NCBI GenBank assembly: GCA_001970955.1
Contig: MPUH01001181.1
Span: 1-21,884 of the forward strand
Direction of reading: 5' to 3'
Length of the DNA stretch: 21,884 nt
DNA from: Stentor coeruleus
Lineage: Eukaryota; Ciliophora; Heterotrichea; Heterotrichida; Stentoridae
Of this stretch, positions 1 to 9,758 are shown one piece after another. Each line of letters starts with the position of its first letter. The stretch's first letter is position 1. The position numbers and the translations under genes were made by a program. Under the pieces are notes generated by a model that was given only the letters and a program-made list of their open reading frames with translations, was not told the origin of the DNA and ran no database searches.

Positions 1-84
1 TTATTATATGCCTGAGGTACATTATTATATGCCTGAGATACATTATTATATGCCTGAGATACACTATTATATGGCTGGCCTATG
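1..84 (-). repeat. 21-bp in-frame tandem repeat
   Basis: Four consecutive 21-bp units occupy 1-21, 22-42, 43-63 and 64-84. The first three are nearly identical and the fourth is diverged. On the minus strand each unit encodes the heptad QAYNNVS or a close variant (QPYNSVS, QAYNNVP). The array runs into the window edge, so its full length is unknown. Because 21 is a multiple of three, copy-number change would not break the kinase reading frame. Confidence 0.9.
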
Positions 85-1025
85 TTATTATATCCCAAAC
101 ATATATTATTTGCTGATTGATATCCACTATCCGCAGGTTGATATAAAATATTAGCAGGTTGGAGAATCTGTAAAGTATTTTGTTTTTGACATGTATTTTG
201 TGAGTTAATACTCTGCAAATAATCCTTAAGTTCTTTGAAAGAATATCTTTGTTCCTTGTCAAAGCTCATCATTTTTTTAAGTATGTTTTTAAATACAAAT
301 GAATACCCTAGTCCATTAATCTTCAAAGTAACTTTTTTTTCTAAATCACTCAATTGTATCATATCAGAGTTATCTTTTAATGTAGCCATATACAAAAAAG
401 TTAATCCCAAAGAATACATATCAGACTTAAAAGGATTATGTTGAAAATTCTGTAAATCTCCCCCTTCTAAATGTTTAATAAAAGCAAGTCTTAATTCTGG
501 GCTTAAATATAAAGGCGTTCCAGTAATTGACTTTGAAAATTCTCCAAAAATTTCTTTAGTACTTCCTAAATCCCCAACAATCAACCTAGAATTATCGTCT
601 GACACGAAAATATTCTCAGGTTTTATATCACGATGAGCAACATTTTTAGATTCAAGTAAGACAAATACTTCTACAATTTGAGTAAGATATGTCAAAAGTT
701 CAGCTTCAGTCCAATAGTTGTTTGGAAGTCTTGAGTTTATAAGATTTTTGAGGTCTCCATTAGGGAAATATTCCATAACAACCCTGACAAAGATTTTTTT
801 TTCAGTTTTGGACAGATCACTATTAAGAATTTTTATTATGTCAGGTACATCTTTGAAGCGCATCATATTGTAGGTTTCTTGAAGTAAACCATTAGCTTCA
901 TTGATTGAATTGCAATATAAGATTTTTATACAAATGCGTTGTTTTGTTGAGTTTAGGTAACCATTGTAGACATCAACTTTATCCACTTGTTGATATAAAA
1001 GAGACCCATAAACAACATCATCCAT
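1..1025 (-). CDS. Divergent protein kinase, C-terminus cut by window edge
   Basis: The reading frame is open from ATG at 1025 to base 1 (341 codons, no stop), so the C-terminus is missing. Kinase landmarks are visible: a CIKI lysine near residue 34, a MEYFPNGDL hinge near 84, catalytic HRDIKPEN at 131-138, GDLG in place of DFG at 151-154, and an activation segment TGTPLYLSPE at 168-177. The N-lobe has no recognisable glycine-rich loop, and SPE replaces APE. The catalytic HRD Asp and the metal-binding Asp of GDLG are kept, so activity is possible. From about residue 285 the kinase domain gives way to a Gln/Asn/Tyr-rich tail that ends in heptads of the type QAYNNVS. The start is supported by the drop into AT-rich non-coding sequence upstream. 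The DYRK stop lies only 75 bp upstream on the same strand. Substrate and subfamily are unknown. Confidence 0.85.
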   Translation of the reverse strand, partial: MDDVVYGSLLYQQVDKVDVYNGYLNSTKQRICIKILYCNSINEANGLLQETYNMMRFKDVPDIIKILNSDLSKTEKKIFVRVVMEYFPNGDLKNLINSRLPNNYWTEAELLTYLTQIVEVFVLLESKNVAHRDIKPENIFVSDDNSRLIVGDLGSTKEIFGEFSKSITGTPLYLSPELRLAFIKHLEGGDLQNFQHNPFKSDMYSLGLTFLYMATLKDNSDMIQLSDLEKKVTLKINGLGYSFVFKNILKKMMSFDKEQRYSFKELKDYLQSINSQNTCQKQNTLQILQPANILYQPADSGYQSANNICLGYNNIGQPYNSVSQAYNNVSQAYNNVPQAYN

Positions 1026-1100
1026 AATAAATTATTATATAAAAAACTATTTGATTTATATAAAACTAGAATTTTACTTAAGATTTTGGGTTTATTTACA

Positions 1101-2327
1101 TTAATCCCTTCCTCTAATCCATGGATGATTCAACCCATCCTCAGCACTAAATCTCATTTCAGGGTCCCATTCTAAGCATTCTTTGATGAACTTTATGAAC
1201 TTTGTATCACATCCATCAAGGATCTCTTCAAGACTTTTATTATCTTCAAAGGTCATATTTTGATCATTTTTACCTACAAATTGATATTCTTCGTTAAAAT
1301 ATTCACTTCCAAGCCTACTGTTTTTAATCATATCATTTGGAGGCTGGCCTAATACTTCAATTTGTTTTTTAAGTAAATCCGCTTCTGATTCAGCAGGGAA
1401 AAGAGGTATTCCAATAGTACACTCGACCAATATACACCCAAGAGACCATAAGTCGATTTTTTCATTATAAACACCACCTAAAACTATTTCTGGAGCTCTA
1501 TAATACCTACTTTGTACATAATCTCTAAGTTTCTCATATTGAAAACATGCTGAACCAAAATCAATTAACTTAATCGAGCTTTTCCCTTCATATTTAAAAA
1601 GTATGTTTTCTGGTTTAAGGTCGCAATGAATAACTCCAAGTGAATGGATAAGTTTTAAAGTTATAAGTAACTGCACGGCAATACGTTTGACGATGTTTTT
1701 GTTCATTCCCGAGAAGTTATGTTTTTCTAAAAACTCATATAAACTTATAGAAAGAAGCTCAAATACAATACAAAGATGTCCACGGAACTCGAAATTTGCG
1801 TACTTTTTAACTATAGAACCAGTACTGTCGGTGTCGTCTAAGTCTGTGAGAAGTTTGATTTCTGATAAACCGGACTGAGTGAAACGATTTTTATTTTTGA
1901 GGATTTTAATAGCTACGTTTTCTTGGTATTTATGATCCAAGCACTCGTAGACTTGCCCAAAAGCCCCTTTTCCTATTAGTTTTATAATTTCATAGCGATA
2001 GGCTAGATGATCACCTACTAAACCCATATAATCCCCTTCATCATCAGTAAAAGCTCCACTAGCTTTGACACAATTTTGCCCGATATAATAAATTTTATCA
2101 TATAGAATGATTTCATCGTGTTCATAGATTGAAAGATCATTAAAACTTTCTTGTAAAATACTCTCACAAGTTTTATATGACCCTTCGGTAGTATCCGGGT
2201 GGCTTCGAGGATTACTAGTAGCTCTAGGAGAATATTGAGATTTATACCGAGGAGAACAACTTCCATGAGATGAAGACCCTGTACTAGATGTTTTTCGCTG
2301 GCTGAAGTTTAAATGTTCGCTTCTCAT
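1101..2327 (-). CDS. DYRK: DYRK-family dual-specificity kinase (class II, DYRK2/Pom1-like)
   Basis: This intact 408-aa CMGC kinase has the class-II DYRK architecture. A Ser-rich N-terminus (1-60) is followed by a DH-box-like LSIYEHDEI at 65-73, a GDHLAYRYE lead-in at 105-113, and the kinase domain with GKGAFGQV, catalytic lysine K141, HCDLKPEN at 234-241, DFG at 256-258 and YVQSRYYRAPE at 270-280. Family members autophosphorylate the second Tyr of a YxY loop while folding, then phosphorylate Ser/Thr. Here the loop reads R-D-Y, so Y270, the autophosphorylated position, is kept and the first Tyr is not. The HCD motif (Cys instead of Arg) is typical of DYRKs. DYRKs act in cell polarity, growth and cell-cycle control. 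The reading frame has no sign of introns and stops with TAA. Confidence 0.95.
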   Translation of the reverse strand: MRSEHLNFSQRKTSSTGSSSHGSCSPRYKSQYSPRATSNPRSHPDTTEGSYKTCESILQESFNDLSIYEHDEIILYDKIYYIGQNCVKASGAFTDDEGDYMGLVGDHLAYRYEIIKLIGKGAFGQVYECLDHKYQENVAIKILKNKNRFTQSGLSEIKLLTDLDDTDSTGSIVKKYANFEFRGHLCIVFELLSISLYEFLEKHNFSGMNKNIVKRIAVQLLITLKLIHSLGVIHCDLKPENILFKYEGKSSIKLIDFGSACFQYEKLRDYVQSRYYRAPEIVLGGVYNEKIDLWSLGCILVECTIGIPLFPAESEADLLKKQIEVLGQPPNDMIKNSRLGSEYFNEEYQFVGKNDQNMTFEDNKSLEEILDGCDTKFIKFIKECLEWDPEMRFSAEDGLNHPWIRGRD

Positions 2328-2513
2328 TTTTTATTAATTCTTAGATAATCCTAACTATAATTTTTTTTTGAGGATAATGACTTGTGAGGATGATTTTTGC
2401 ATTTGATAAATATTTTATGTGATGTTTGAAGATGAGAAGTTAGGAAAAGATGTGGAGGATTGGATTTTTTTTTTTGGAAATAACGATTTTAGAGATTTTA
2501 ACTAAGGGTTAGG

Positions 2514-3236
2514 TTATTCGTAAAGAGATAATGGGAGGTCAAGGCCTTTGAAACCACCAGCTAAAGCGAGCTTGCGGAGATTCAACAGTTGGGTAACTGG
2601 AGCTTTACGAGTTTGAGCCCATGGTTCAGCAGCCAATTTCTCATACCATGCCCAAAGACTTGAACAGTCAACTCCTTCTAAAACACTTGTCAGAAATTCT
2701 CTGTAAACATAAAATCTCTCAGCATGAGGTAGCAACATCAAATCAGCAAAAGTTAACTCATTTTTCCCAAGTATCTTATGCATAACATAATTGCCTCCTT
2801 CTACAAAGTCTGATATTTCCTTAAGAGAGCTTCTTATCTCAGCGACATCCTCTTCAGTAAACGAGGAGCCGTAAGTCAAATAAAAAGCTGAAGAAAATCT
2901 TCCAACCCTAAGTTTAATAAACACATCGATAATGCACTTGGCTACAGGGTCAACTTTTCCATCCTCTTGTCTTGGGTATAAACTAGGTCCAGGGAAAGAG
3001 TCGAAGTATTCACTAATATTCAAAGACTCAGTCAGTTTAAAGACCTGCCCATCTCTTGTCACTTTACAGCTTGGGACTTCACCAAGTGGATTGAGATCAA
3101 GAAACCAAGCTTCAGGATTTGCCAGTGAGACATGGATTATCTCTGCTGGGACAGACTTGAAAGCTGCTGTATATAAAGCTCTCTGGGCATAGGGACAAAG
3201 AGGATGAACTACAAGTTCAACTTTAGTGTCTGACAT
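2514..3236 (-). CDS. Glutathione S-transferase, omega-like
   Basis: The 240-aa protein has the two-domain GST layout. An N-terminal thioredoxin-like domain (about 4-85) carries CPYAQRA with C14 as the likely active-site cysteine, the cis-Pro region GEVPSCKV, and TESLNISEYF, which matches the glutathione-binding E-S motif. An all-helical C-terminal domain (about 98-225) contains the N-capping-box-like LTFADLMLLPHAERF. A Cys in CPYxxR rather than Tyr/Ser argues for omega-type thioltransferase or dehydroascorbate-reductase chemistry over classical conjugation. That is family inference. The protein is cytosolic by default, with no signal peptide or membrane segment. The gene stops with TAA and begins 186 bp from the DYRK start region, with only non-coding sequence between them. 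Confidence 0.9.
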   Translation of the reverse strand: MSDTKVELVVHPLCPYAQRALYTAAFKSVPAEIIHVSLANPEAWFLDLNPLGEVPSCKVTRDGQVFKLTESLNISEYFDSFPGPSLYPRQEDGKVDPVAKCIIDVFIKLRVGRFSSAFYLTYGSSFTEEDVAEIRSSLKEISDFVEGGNYVMHKILGKNELTFADLMLLPHAERFYVYREFLTSVLEGVDCSSLWAWYEKLAAEPWAQTRKAPVTQLLNLRKLALAGGFKGLDLPLSLYE

Positions 3237-3796
3237 TTATTCACCATAATTTAAAGAGAAAAAATAGGGTATTAAAGTATGTATTTTTTTGGATAGGGGA
3301 TATATAGTTTATTATGTTATTAGGATGATAAGATTTATAGATTAAGGTATATAATTAAAATATAAGTTATGGATAATTGCTCTGTCTATAAATAAATACT
3401 TTTATTAAGGTTTGAAGATTTGCTTATTAATAGTGTTAAGGGCTAATTTTCAAGAAGGAATATTTTATAATTTTTAATCTCTAAAAGTGCAGTATAGCAT
3501 TTTACTACATAAAAAAATAACTACCTAATCCTCTTAAAAAACTCATCACATTTCTAACTCAAAACCCTCAGCTTATCACAATCAAAACCATTTCCCAAAA
3601 AATTATAAAATCTATCTCTAAAGCATTCAAAAAATGAAAATGAAAACCTCTAAAAATCCATCTCAAAACCCCAACCACCCCTTAAAAGTATAAAATCATA
3701 TCTTATACAAAAACCCTTTTGATTTTATCTACAAACGCGAAGACTTGATCTAAAACTTCTTTTCATGTTCTATTTCGCAGAATAATAATTTTAAAT
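3237..3796. promoter_or_regulatory. Divergent intergenic region between GST and SRPK
   Basis: This 560-bp region contains no credible reading frame. It is the upstream region of both the minus-strand GST and the plus-strand SRPK, so both promoters must lie here. The left part (to about 3480) is G-rich and C-poor on the + strand. The right part (about 3490-3770) is C-rich and G-poor. I see no defined TATA box or operator that I would separate from the general AT richness. Confidence 0.6.
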
Positions 3797-5494
3797 ATGT
3801 CGTCGAATGAGTCTGAGAGCTCAGTAATCTATGATGACACTAAAGAAAGTGCGAAAGACTATCGACCAGGTGGTTATCACCCAGTAGAGCTCGGGGACAT
3901 GTTCTTAAACCGATACGTGGTTGTGCAAAAACTTGGTTGGGGTCATTTCTCTACAGTCTGGCTATGCAAAGACACATCCCACGGAACATACGTGGCTATG
4001 AAAGTTCAAAAATCAGCTCCAAACTACACTGAAGCGGCCTTAGACGAAATTGACCTCTTATTAAAAATCTCCCAAAACTACAAAGAGCCTTTATGGGTAC
4101 AAGCAGTGAAACAATATCATAAAGAAGATCATGATCAAATACAAAAACATGGGGTAAGTATAAATCATTGTTATGTTGTTCAATTGCTTAATACATTCAG
4201 TCATACTGGGATAAATGGTACACATATTTGTCTTGTATTTGAAGTATTAGGAGTGAATTTATTAGAGATCATTAAGTTTTATCAATATCAAGGAATACCA
4301 ATTAACTTATGTAAAAGTATTAGCAAACAAGTACTTATAGGATTAGATTATCTACATCGTATTTGTGGGATTATTCATACTGACCTGAAACCTGAAAATG
4401 TTATTGTTCAATTGACTCAAGCTCAGGTTAAAGAATTGTTTACAAAAGGGAAAATCGAAACTAGAGACCCTTTGGCTGTGGTGGTCAAAGAGCCTAAAGT
4501 TGTGGTTGTCAAAGAAATTGATCCGGAAAAACAGAAGAAAATCGATAAGAAAAAAAGGTATAGGAAGAAAAAACAGGAACTGAAAAAGCTCAAGAAACTC
4601 GAGGCTGAGGAGCATCCTGAAGAAACTCAGCCAGTGCAAGAAAAGAAAAAAAAACGTAAAAATAAGAAAAAAGCTCAGAAAACTGGGGTTTCAGAGTTCA
4701 ATACTGAAGAATCTTTGAACTCCACTGAGATTGACCCGAATTTACAAATAAAAATCGCTGATTTAGGAAATGCATGCTGGCTTGATCACCATTTCTCAAC
4801 TGAAATTCAAACTCGCCAATATCGTTCACCTGAAGTTATTTTAGGTATAAGTTATAATCATACAGCTGATATCTGGAGTTTAGCTTGTATGCTTTTTGAA
4901 CTTCTAACTGGAGACTTTCTTTTTGACCCAAGGTCTAATGATGGTATAGATAAAGATGAAGATCATTTAGCTCAAATGATAGAAACTCTTGGACTTATGC
5001 CACAAAAATGGGCTTTAAGTGGAATGTATTCTAAAAAGCTTCTTAATAGAAACGGGGAACTAAAAAGTGTAAGACAATTGAAAATTTGGCTTTTAAAAGA
5101 TGTACTGATTGAAAAGTATAGGTTTAAAATAAATGAAGCTAATATGCTTAATGACTTTTTACAACCTATGTTGGTATTTAGACCTGAAAAAAGAATCACA
5201 GCAGATTTGTGTTTAGAACATCCTTGGTTAAATCCTGGGCAAAGTGATTTTAAAATGAGCGATGAAGTTTATCAGAATTATATTAATGAGGCTGAAGCTA
5301 AAAGACTGGAGACTATTGAAAGGTATGAAAGAGAAGGGTATGCTAGTAGTCCTGAAGTTCCACAAGAATTATCGGCTGATGAAGGCGACATTGAAGATAA
5401 CAGCAGCTCAGGCAGCTGGTTTGAAGAAGAAGGGCGGAATGAGGTTCTAGTGATAGAGGAAGAGGATTATCACCAACACTTTAGACTTGATTAA
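3797..5494 (+). CDS. SRPK: SR-protein kinase (SRPK)
   Basis: The 565-aa kinase phosphorylates Arg/Ser-rich splicing factors in its family. It opens with the SRPK signature YRPGGYHPVELGDMF (22-36), then LGWGHFSTVWL in the glycine-rich loop and catalytic K69. The catalytic HTDLKPEN is at 194-201. As in other SRPKs the metal-binding motif is DLG within ADLGNACW (321-328), and the activation segment reads TRQYRSPEV. A spacer of about 110 residues (203-315) splits the kinase domain between the two catalytic motifs. It is very Lys-rich, with several KKK/KKRK runs that could act as localisation or docking signals. In characterised SRPKs this spacer controls nuclear/cytoplasmic partitioning. The C-terminal tail after about 505 is acidic. 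The frame ends with TAA and no intron is needed. Confidence 0.96.
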   Translation: MSSNESESSVIYDDTKESAKDYRPGGYHPVELGDMFLNRYVVVQKLGWGHFSTVWLCKDTSHGTYVAMKVQKSAPNYTEAALDEIDLLLKISQNYKEPLWVQAVKQYHKEDHDQIQKHGVSINHCYVVQLLNTFSHTGINGTHICLVFEVLGVNLLEIIKFYQYQGIPINLCKSISKQVLIGLDYLHRICGIIHTDLKPENVIVQLTQAQVKELFTKGKIETRDPLAVVVKEPKVVVVKEIDPEKQKKIDKKKRYRKKKQELKKLKKLEAEEHPEETQPVQEKKKKRKNKKKAQKTGVSEFNTEESLNSTEIDPNLQIKIADLGNACWLDHHFSTEIQTRQYRSPEVILGISYNHTADIWSLACMLFELLTGDFLFDPRSNDGIDKDEDHLAQMIETLGLMPQKWALSGMYSKKLLNRNGELKSVRQLKIWLLKDVLIEKYRFKINEANMLNDFLQPMLVFRPEKRITADLCLEHPWLNPGQSDFKMSDEVYQNYINEAEAKRLETIERYEREGYASSPEVPQELSADEGDIEDNSSSGSWFEEEGRNEVLVIEEEDYHQHFRLD

Positions 5495-6143
5495 TTCAAT
5501 CTTTGTATTGATTTTTCAACCTATCAGTATATTAAGCATGCTTTTTCTTATTATATGATGCTAAATTATACCTTTTTAGGTAGATTTTTTAGGCTAAAGC
5601 TATTAAAATCATCATTTTTAGATTTAAAGTATAAAAACACAGGGAAATTATTTATGTGTTGAAATTATAAAATATTTAAAGCTTTGAGTGTTGTATAATA
5701 TTTTGTATGCATAGTTAAATATATATAAGCTAGGGACTTAGGAAATTTAAACTAATTTTTCTGTTGCCAAAATTGACGTAATTTTTATCAAAATACTTGT
5801 TTATAATATTAAATCCAATAACATGATGATACTTAATAACATTATCTAAAAAATCCTAATCAGTTTAGGAATTCCACCAAAGCTGAGTCTTGTATAAACA
5901 TTATTTTATAATACCTTTGCCATTTAGTTTCTAATAAAAGTAAAATCATCAGAACCTACAAAAATCATATCATAAATCACTCATACTCATTATAACGATA
6001 TTTTCCTAACCCTGAAATTCTTATCAGTACTATTAATCCTGAGCATATAATATTTTTTATCAGGATTAAATAAAAAGTAATATCGCAGCCAATCACAAAC
6101 TCTTAGTCTAAAAAATAGTATTAAGATATCTTCTGACGTATAA
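5495..6143. other. Intergenic region upstream of PAQR gene, with a 10-bp inverted repeat
   Basis: No gene was found in 649 bp between two tandem plus-strand genes. The sequence is AT-rich, with a weak G excess on the left and a C excess on the right. At 6033-6042 and 6060-6069 the words TTAATCCTGA and TCAGGATTAA form a perfect 10-bp inverted repeat with a 17-nt loop, about 75-110 bp before the PAQR start codon. It could be a dimeric factor site or a leader hairpin, or chance. Confidence 0.5.
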
Positions 6144-7364
6144 ATGGAGACTGAACAAGAGCATAAAATTAGCCAAGAAAAAAAAGAAAATCCTTTAAAG
6201 ATCTGTTCTTGGCATGAACTAAATGAGCATGAGTTCATAAAAGACAATGAGTACATCCACCATGGATACAGGATGAATTTCAACTCATCTCGAAAAATCC
6301 TAAACAGTTTATTTATGATACATAACGAGACGGCAAATGTATGGAGTCATTTGCTTGGAGTATTTATATTTTTCTGTTTATTAGGATATACTATAGCCTG
6401 GCTTGGTATTCCAGGTAAGGTTTCAGAAATGCATATAATCGAAGACTTAAAAGAGACGATTATAAGTTCAGTCAATGATCTTGCCCATAATGCAGCAAGA
6501 TATGAGAGTATAATCGAATCTCAGATGATTGAATTATATCAAGATGCTTATTATTTAGGCCATAAATTCGAAGAGAGGATTTTTAGCATGTATAATCGTC
6601 TGAGTTCAGCTAATGAAACTAATCAATTTAAACCACTAGTAAAAAAGCTGGAAAATATTATAGCGAAAATTGACTCACATGATTATGATTGGATTGATTT
6701 GTATAATGACAGATATAAGACTATAAATGGGGTTTCTCGCTGGCCAATATTTGTGTTTATAGCATCGGCTATGATTTGTCTTATGTGCTCAAGCATTTTC
6801 CATTTATTTAATGCCCACTCAAGTCAAATGAATAGGAATTTGTCTTCTTTAGATTATGCAGGGACATCAATACTTGTTGCAGGTTCATTTTATCCTACAA
6901 TTTATTATCCTTTCTATTGTTATCCATGTATTTTTTATGTAGCTTATATTTTTTTATACCTTTCAGGGATATCTGTAGCCTCAGCTATTACTTTTGTTAT
7001 ATCTTTTATCCCTAGTTTTCAAGATCCTAGCATGCGATGGTTTAGAGGAATGCTTTTTGTTGTCCTTTCATTTCTTGGATTTGTCCCTTTGATTCATTTG
7101 TACTTTTTGTAAGAAATATTCAGACCTCAATCGAACATGTTTGCTAATGGAATGATATATTTTGCCCTTACGGGAATTTCATATCTTACTGGAGTAGCGA
7201 TTTATATTTCTAGAGTTCCTGAGAGATTTTACCCTGGAAAGTTTGATTTTATTGGAAGTTCGCATAATATTTGGCATTTGTTTGTTCTCTCGGCTACGCT
7301 TTTCCATTATTTAGGATCTTTAGACGTGTATCATACACGTCAGTCACTTACATGCTTTTCTTAA
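6144..7364 (+). CDS. PAQR-family (adiponectin-receptor/Izh-like) seven-TM protein, one 15-nt intron
   Basis: Exons are 6144-7108 and 7124-7364. Joining them across the 15-nt intron gives a 401-aa protein with seven hydrophobic segments. Family motifs are present: HNETANVWSHLLG at 60-72 leading into TM1, SSIFHLF with H220, LDYAG with D237, and HNIWH with H369 and H373. H220, H369 and H373 match the three zinc-binding histidines of PAQR receptors, which couple to ceramidase-type hydrolysis or lipid/zinc homeostasis. Without splicing, a TAA stop would remove TM6-TM7 and two of the zinc ligands, so the intron is well supported. Between TM1 and TM2 there is an insertion of about 107 mostly polar, helical-looking residues (91-197), far longer than the usual loop. 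The frame stops with TAA. Confidence 0.93.
7109..7123 (+). other. 15-nt spliceosomal intron in PAQR gene
   Basis: GTAAGAAATATTCAG interrupts a Leu codon (phase 2: TT|A). Left in place it reads TAA at its start. Removed, it joins TM5 to the LPQSN linker and TM6. It has GTA at the 5' end, CAG at the 3' end and A at position 10, the likely branch point. Confidence 0.95.
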
Positions 7365-7987
7365 AATAGACTAAATAGTTTGGATTAATGGTTTTTTTAT
7401 AATTTATTGACCTGGTGTAAAGATAAGAGGATAGGATTTTATTTGTTTAAGGATTTAGTATGATATATAGGAGGTTATTGATTTAGAAAAAGAAAATATA
7501 TGGAATTTAATTGGATATTAGGATTATAGGGTGATCATTTTATTATGGGTTTTAAGAGTATTTATTTAATTTTATGCAAATTCATAATAAAAACAAAAGC
7601 ATTGTCCTCAATCCGCATCCTTTTCGATCCCTAAACTTATAACAATCAAAAGAATACTCTAAAAGCCCAATTCAATAAAATTCATCCACATTCAATTTCA
7701 ACTGCCTACATATCATAATCTTTTCACTATTCCAATCCTCTAAATCAAGTATATTTCCCACATTAAAAATCTCTAACTCCTTTTTCATCATCACCAGCTC
7801 TAATCATTACCTCCTAATCCTCACTCCAAATCCAAAAAAAAAAAAATTACATAATCAAAATCCTACAAATTTCCTAAACTTATCAAAAAGTCTTATAATT
7901 CTCAAATTCTCCAAATCTTATTTAGTTTTCTATTAACCCTCCAACCTATACTTCTCCTCCATATCAAAGACCCAAACACTCATAAAT
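7365..7987. other. Intergenic region with sharp G-to-C skew switch
   Basis: No coding sequence is visible in 623 bp between two tandem plus-strand genes. On the + strand about 7370-7560 is G-rich and nearly C-free, and about 7565-7985 is C-rich and nearly G-free, with an A run near 7838-7849. The lack of G makes it impossible to place the missing N-terminal domain of the downstream FACT gene here. Confidence 0.7.
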
Positions 7988-9082
7988 ATGGCAAATCTTA
8001 GCGCTAAAGGTTGGAGTTGGGGGGAATACCAACTAAACGAAAATCAACTTCAATTTCTCGTAGACAAAAAGTCATGTTTCAACATAAACTACAAAGACAT
8101 AATAAATTGTTCAGTGCCTGGGAAAAATGAAATTGCCTTTGAGTTCCAACAAAATGATGCAACTGAGGATGATATCTTATGTGAAATGAGAATCTACCTT
8201 CCTGAAGCTGATTCTTGTGAAGCTCTAACAAAAGAAATTTCTGAAAGGTCTGAGTTTAGATCTTCATCAGTAGATGCTTTAGTCACTTTATATGATCTTC
8301 CTATGATAGTTCCTCGTGGTAAATATTCTTTGGATATGTTTCAGAATTTCATGAGACTTCATGGTAAGACTCACAATTATAAAATCATGTATAAAAATGT
8401 CACTAAGGCTTTTTTATTACCAAAACCTGATGGGATTCATATTGCTATGGTTATTGGTTTAGATACTCCTATAAGACAAGGAAATACAGTTTATCCTTTT
8501 GTGGTAATGCAATTTAGCAAAGATTCACAAGAAAGTGTGACATTTAATATGCCTGCCGAAGAGATTAAAAGGAATTTTGGTGATGAACTTACTCAGACTA
8601 TTGAAGGGAAAAGCTTTGATGTTATGTCTAAATTACTTAAAGCTATGGTCAAAACAATGATTATTGTCCCTGGGAATTTTAAGAGCAAAAATGATAATAA
8701 TGCTATAAAATGCTCGGTAAAAGCTAGTGAAGGGCATTTATATCCTTTACAGAAAAGCTTTATATTTATTAATAAACCTGTGATTTATATTAAATTTGAA
8801 GAAATTCGGTATATTGAATTTGCAAGAATTAGTGATGAAAGCATGGCGACAAATAGGTCATTTGATTTGAATGTCTGTACAAAAAATGGGAATTTTCAGT
8901 TTACAGGTGTAGATCGTGAAGAGTATCAGATTATGTTGGAGTTTTTGCAGAAAAAGAAAATACAGGTTAGGAATGTGGAGGAAGAACCTAAGGAAGCTGA
9001 TAGCTCTGATGATAATATGGATGTTGATGAAGATGAAGATGATGAGGATGATGATAGTTTTAATGCTTCGGATTTAGATTAA
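7988..9082 (+). CDS. POB3: FACT histone chaperone subunit Pob3/SSRP1, N-terminally short
   Basis: The 364-aa protein matches Pob3/SSRP1 from the point KGWNWG onward. It has KGWSWGEYQL at 7-16, GKNEIAFEFQQNDA, the tandem PH-like middle domain (LHGKTHNYKIMYKNV, LDTPIRQG, IIVPGNF, YPLQKSFIFINKP, TNRSFDL), and a very acidic Asp/Glu tail that ends at residue 364. FACT moves and reassembles nucleosomes ahead of polymerases. The first ~100 residues of the family, the PH-like domain that pairs with Spt16, are absent. An in-frame TAA lies about 50 bp upstream and the flank is nearly G-free, so the start at 7988 is firm. No HMG box follows, as in yeast Pob3, where a separate HMG protein supplies it. 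The stop is TAA. Confidence 0.93.
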   Translation: MANLSAKGWSWGEYQLNENQLQFLVDKKSCFNINYKDIINCSVPGKNEIAFEFQQNDATEDDILCEMRIYLPEADSCEALTKEISERSEFRSSSVDALVTLYDLPMIVPRGKYSLDMFQNFMRLHGKTHNYKIMYKNVTKAFLLPKPDGIHIAMVIGLDTPIRQGNTVYPFVVMQFSKDSQESVTFNMPAEEIKRNFGDELTQTIEGKSFDVMSKLLKAMVKTMIIVPGNFKSKNDNNAIKCSVKASEGHLYPLQKSFIFINKPVIYIKFEEIRYIEFARISDESMATNRSFDLNVCTKNGNFQFTGVDREEYQIMLEFLQKKKIQVRNVEEEPKEADSSDDNMDVDEDEDDEDDDSFNASDLD

Positions 9083-9758
9083 GTAGTTTTATATGAGTTT
9101 TAAAAATAATTTTGGTTCAGAGGATTTTTTTATGGTAGGCTAAAGATTTGTAATTTGGAGAGTTTTATTTATTGTGACTGGTATTGAGAATTTGGTGAAG
9201 ATTTATGGGAAGGTGGATTTAAATGTTTTGAAATAAGATTTTAGGATTTTTGAAGGTAATTTTAGAAAATTTTACTATTTGGATAAAGATTTTGAATTTT
9301 ATTGTGAATATTTTTCAAAATGCACTCAAATACCTTTAGCAACAAAGCCAAGATTTACTTATATTTTTCATATAAAAATAGTTTAATTTTTTAGTCGATA
9401 TTTAATCATTCCTTGCAAACTACTTTTATAATCTTAAATTACCTTAAAAATATAATTCAATTACCAAGCATACTCTTCAACTAAATAACCCTTTATCATA
9501 TCATTCATTAAATCCAAAATTTCACATCTATACCACCTCCCATCTCACAAAAATCTCAAAAAAACCAATCTTAATTCAAAATATTTTCCATAAAAACACA
9601 TCAAAATCCTAAAAAAAATTAAAATACTCATAATCCTAAATATACACCCATAAAAAATCTCACATCCCACTTCCAAATCAAAATATCTTAAAATAAACCC
9701 CATATCCAAATCAACCTCTCCAAAGTCTTAAAATAATATATTACTTACTTGCCCCAAC
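9083..9758. other. Intergenic region between convergent genes, extreme base skew
   Basis: No gene was found. By hand count 9121-9240 has 32 G and 2 C, whereas 9541-9660 has 26 C and no G. The switch lies near 9310-9400. Both halves are 3' flanks, of the FACT gene on the left and of the minus-strand coiled-coil gene on the right. Confidence 0.7.

Noticed and set aside
2501..2520. AAGGGTTAGG, resembling an internal telomere repeat
   Set aside because: It is a single imperfect copy lacking the TGTT part of the 8-nt unit, and fits chance at the edge of the GST gene.
4851..4865. GTTATAATCATACAG inside SRPK looks like a 15-nt intron
   Set aside because: It encodes YNHTA of the conserved YNxxADIWS kinase segment. 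Removal would delete conserved residues, and it lacks the GTA start.
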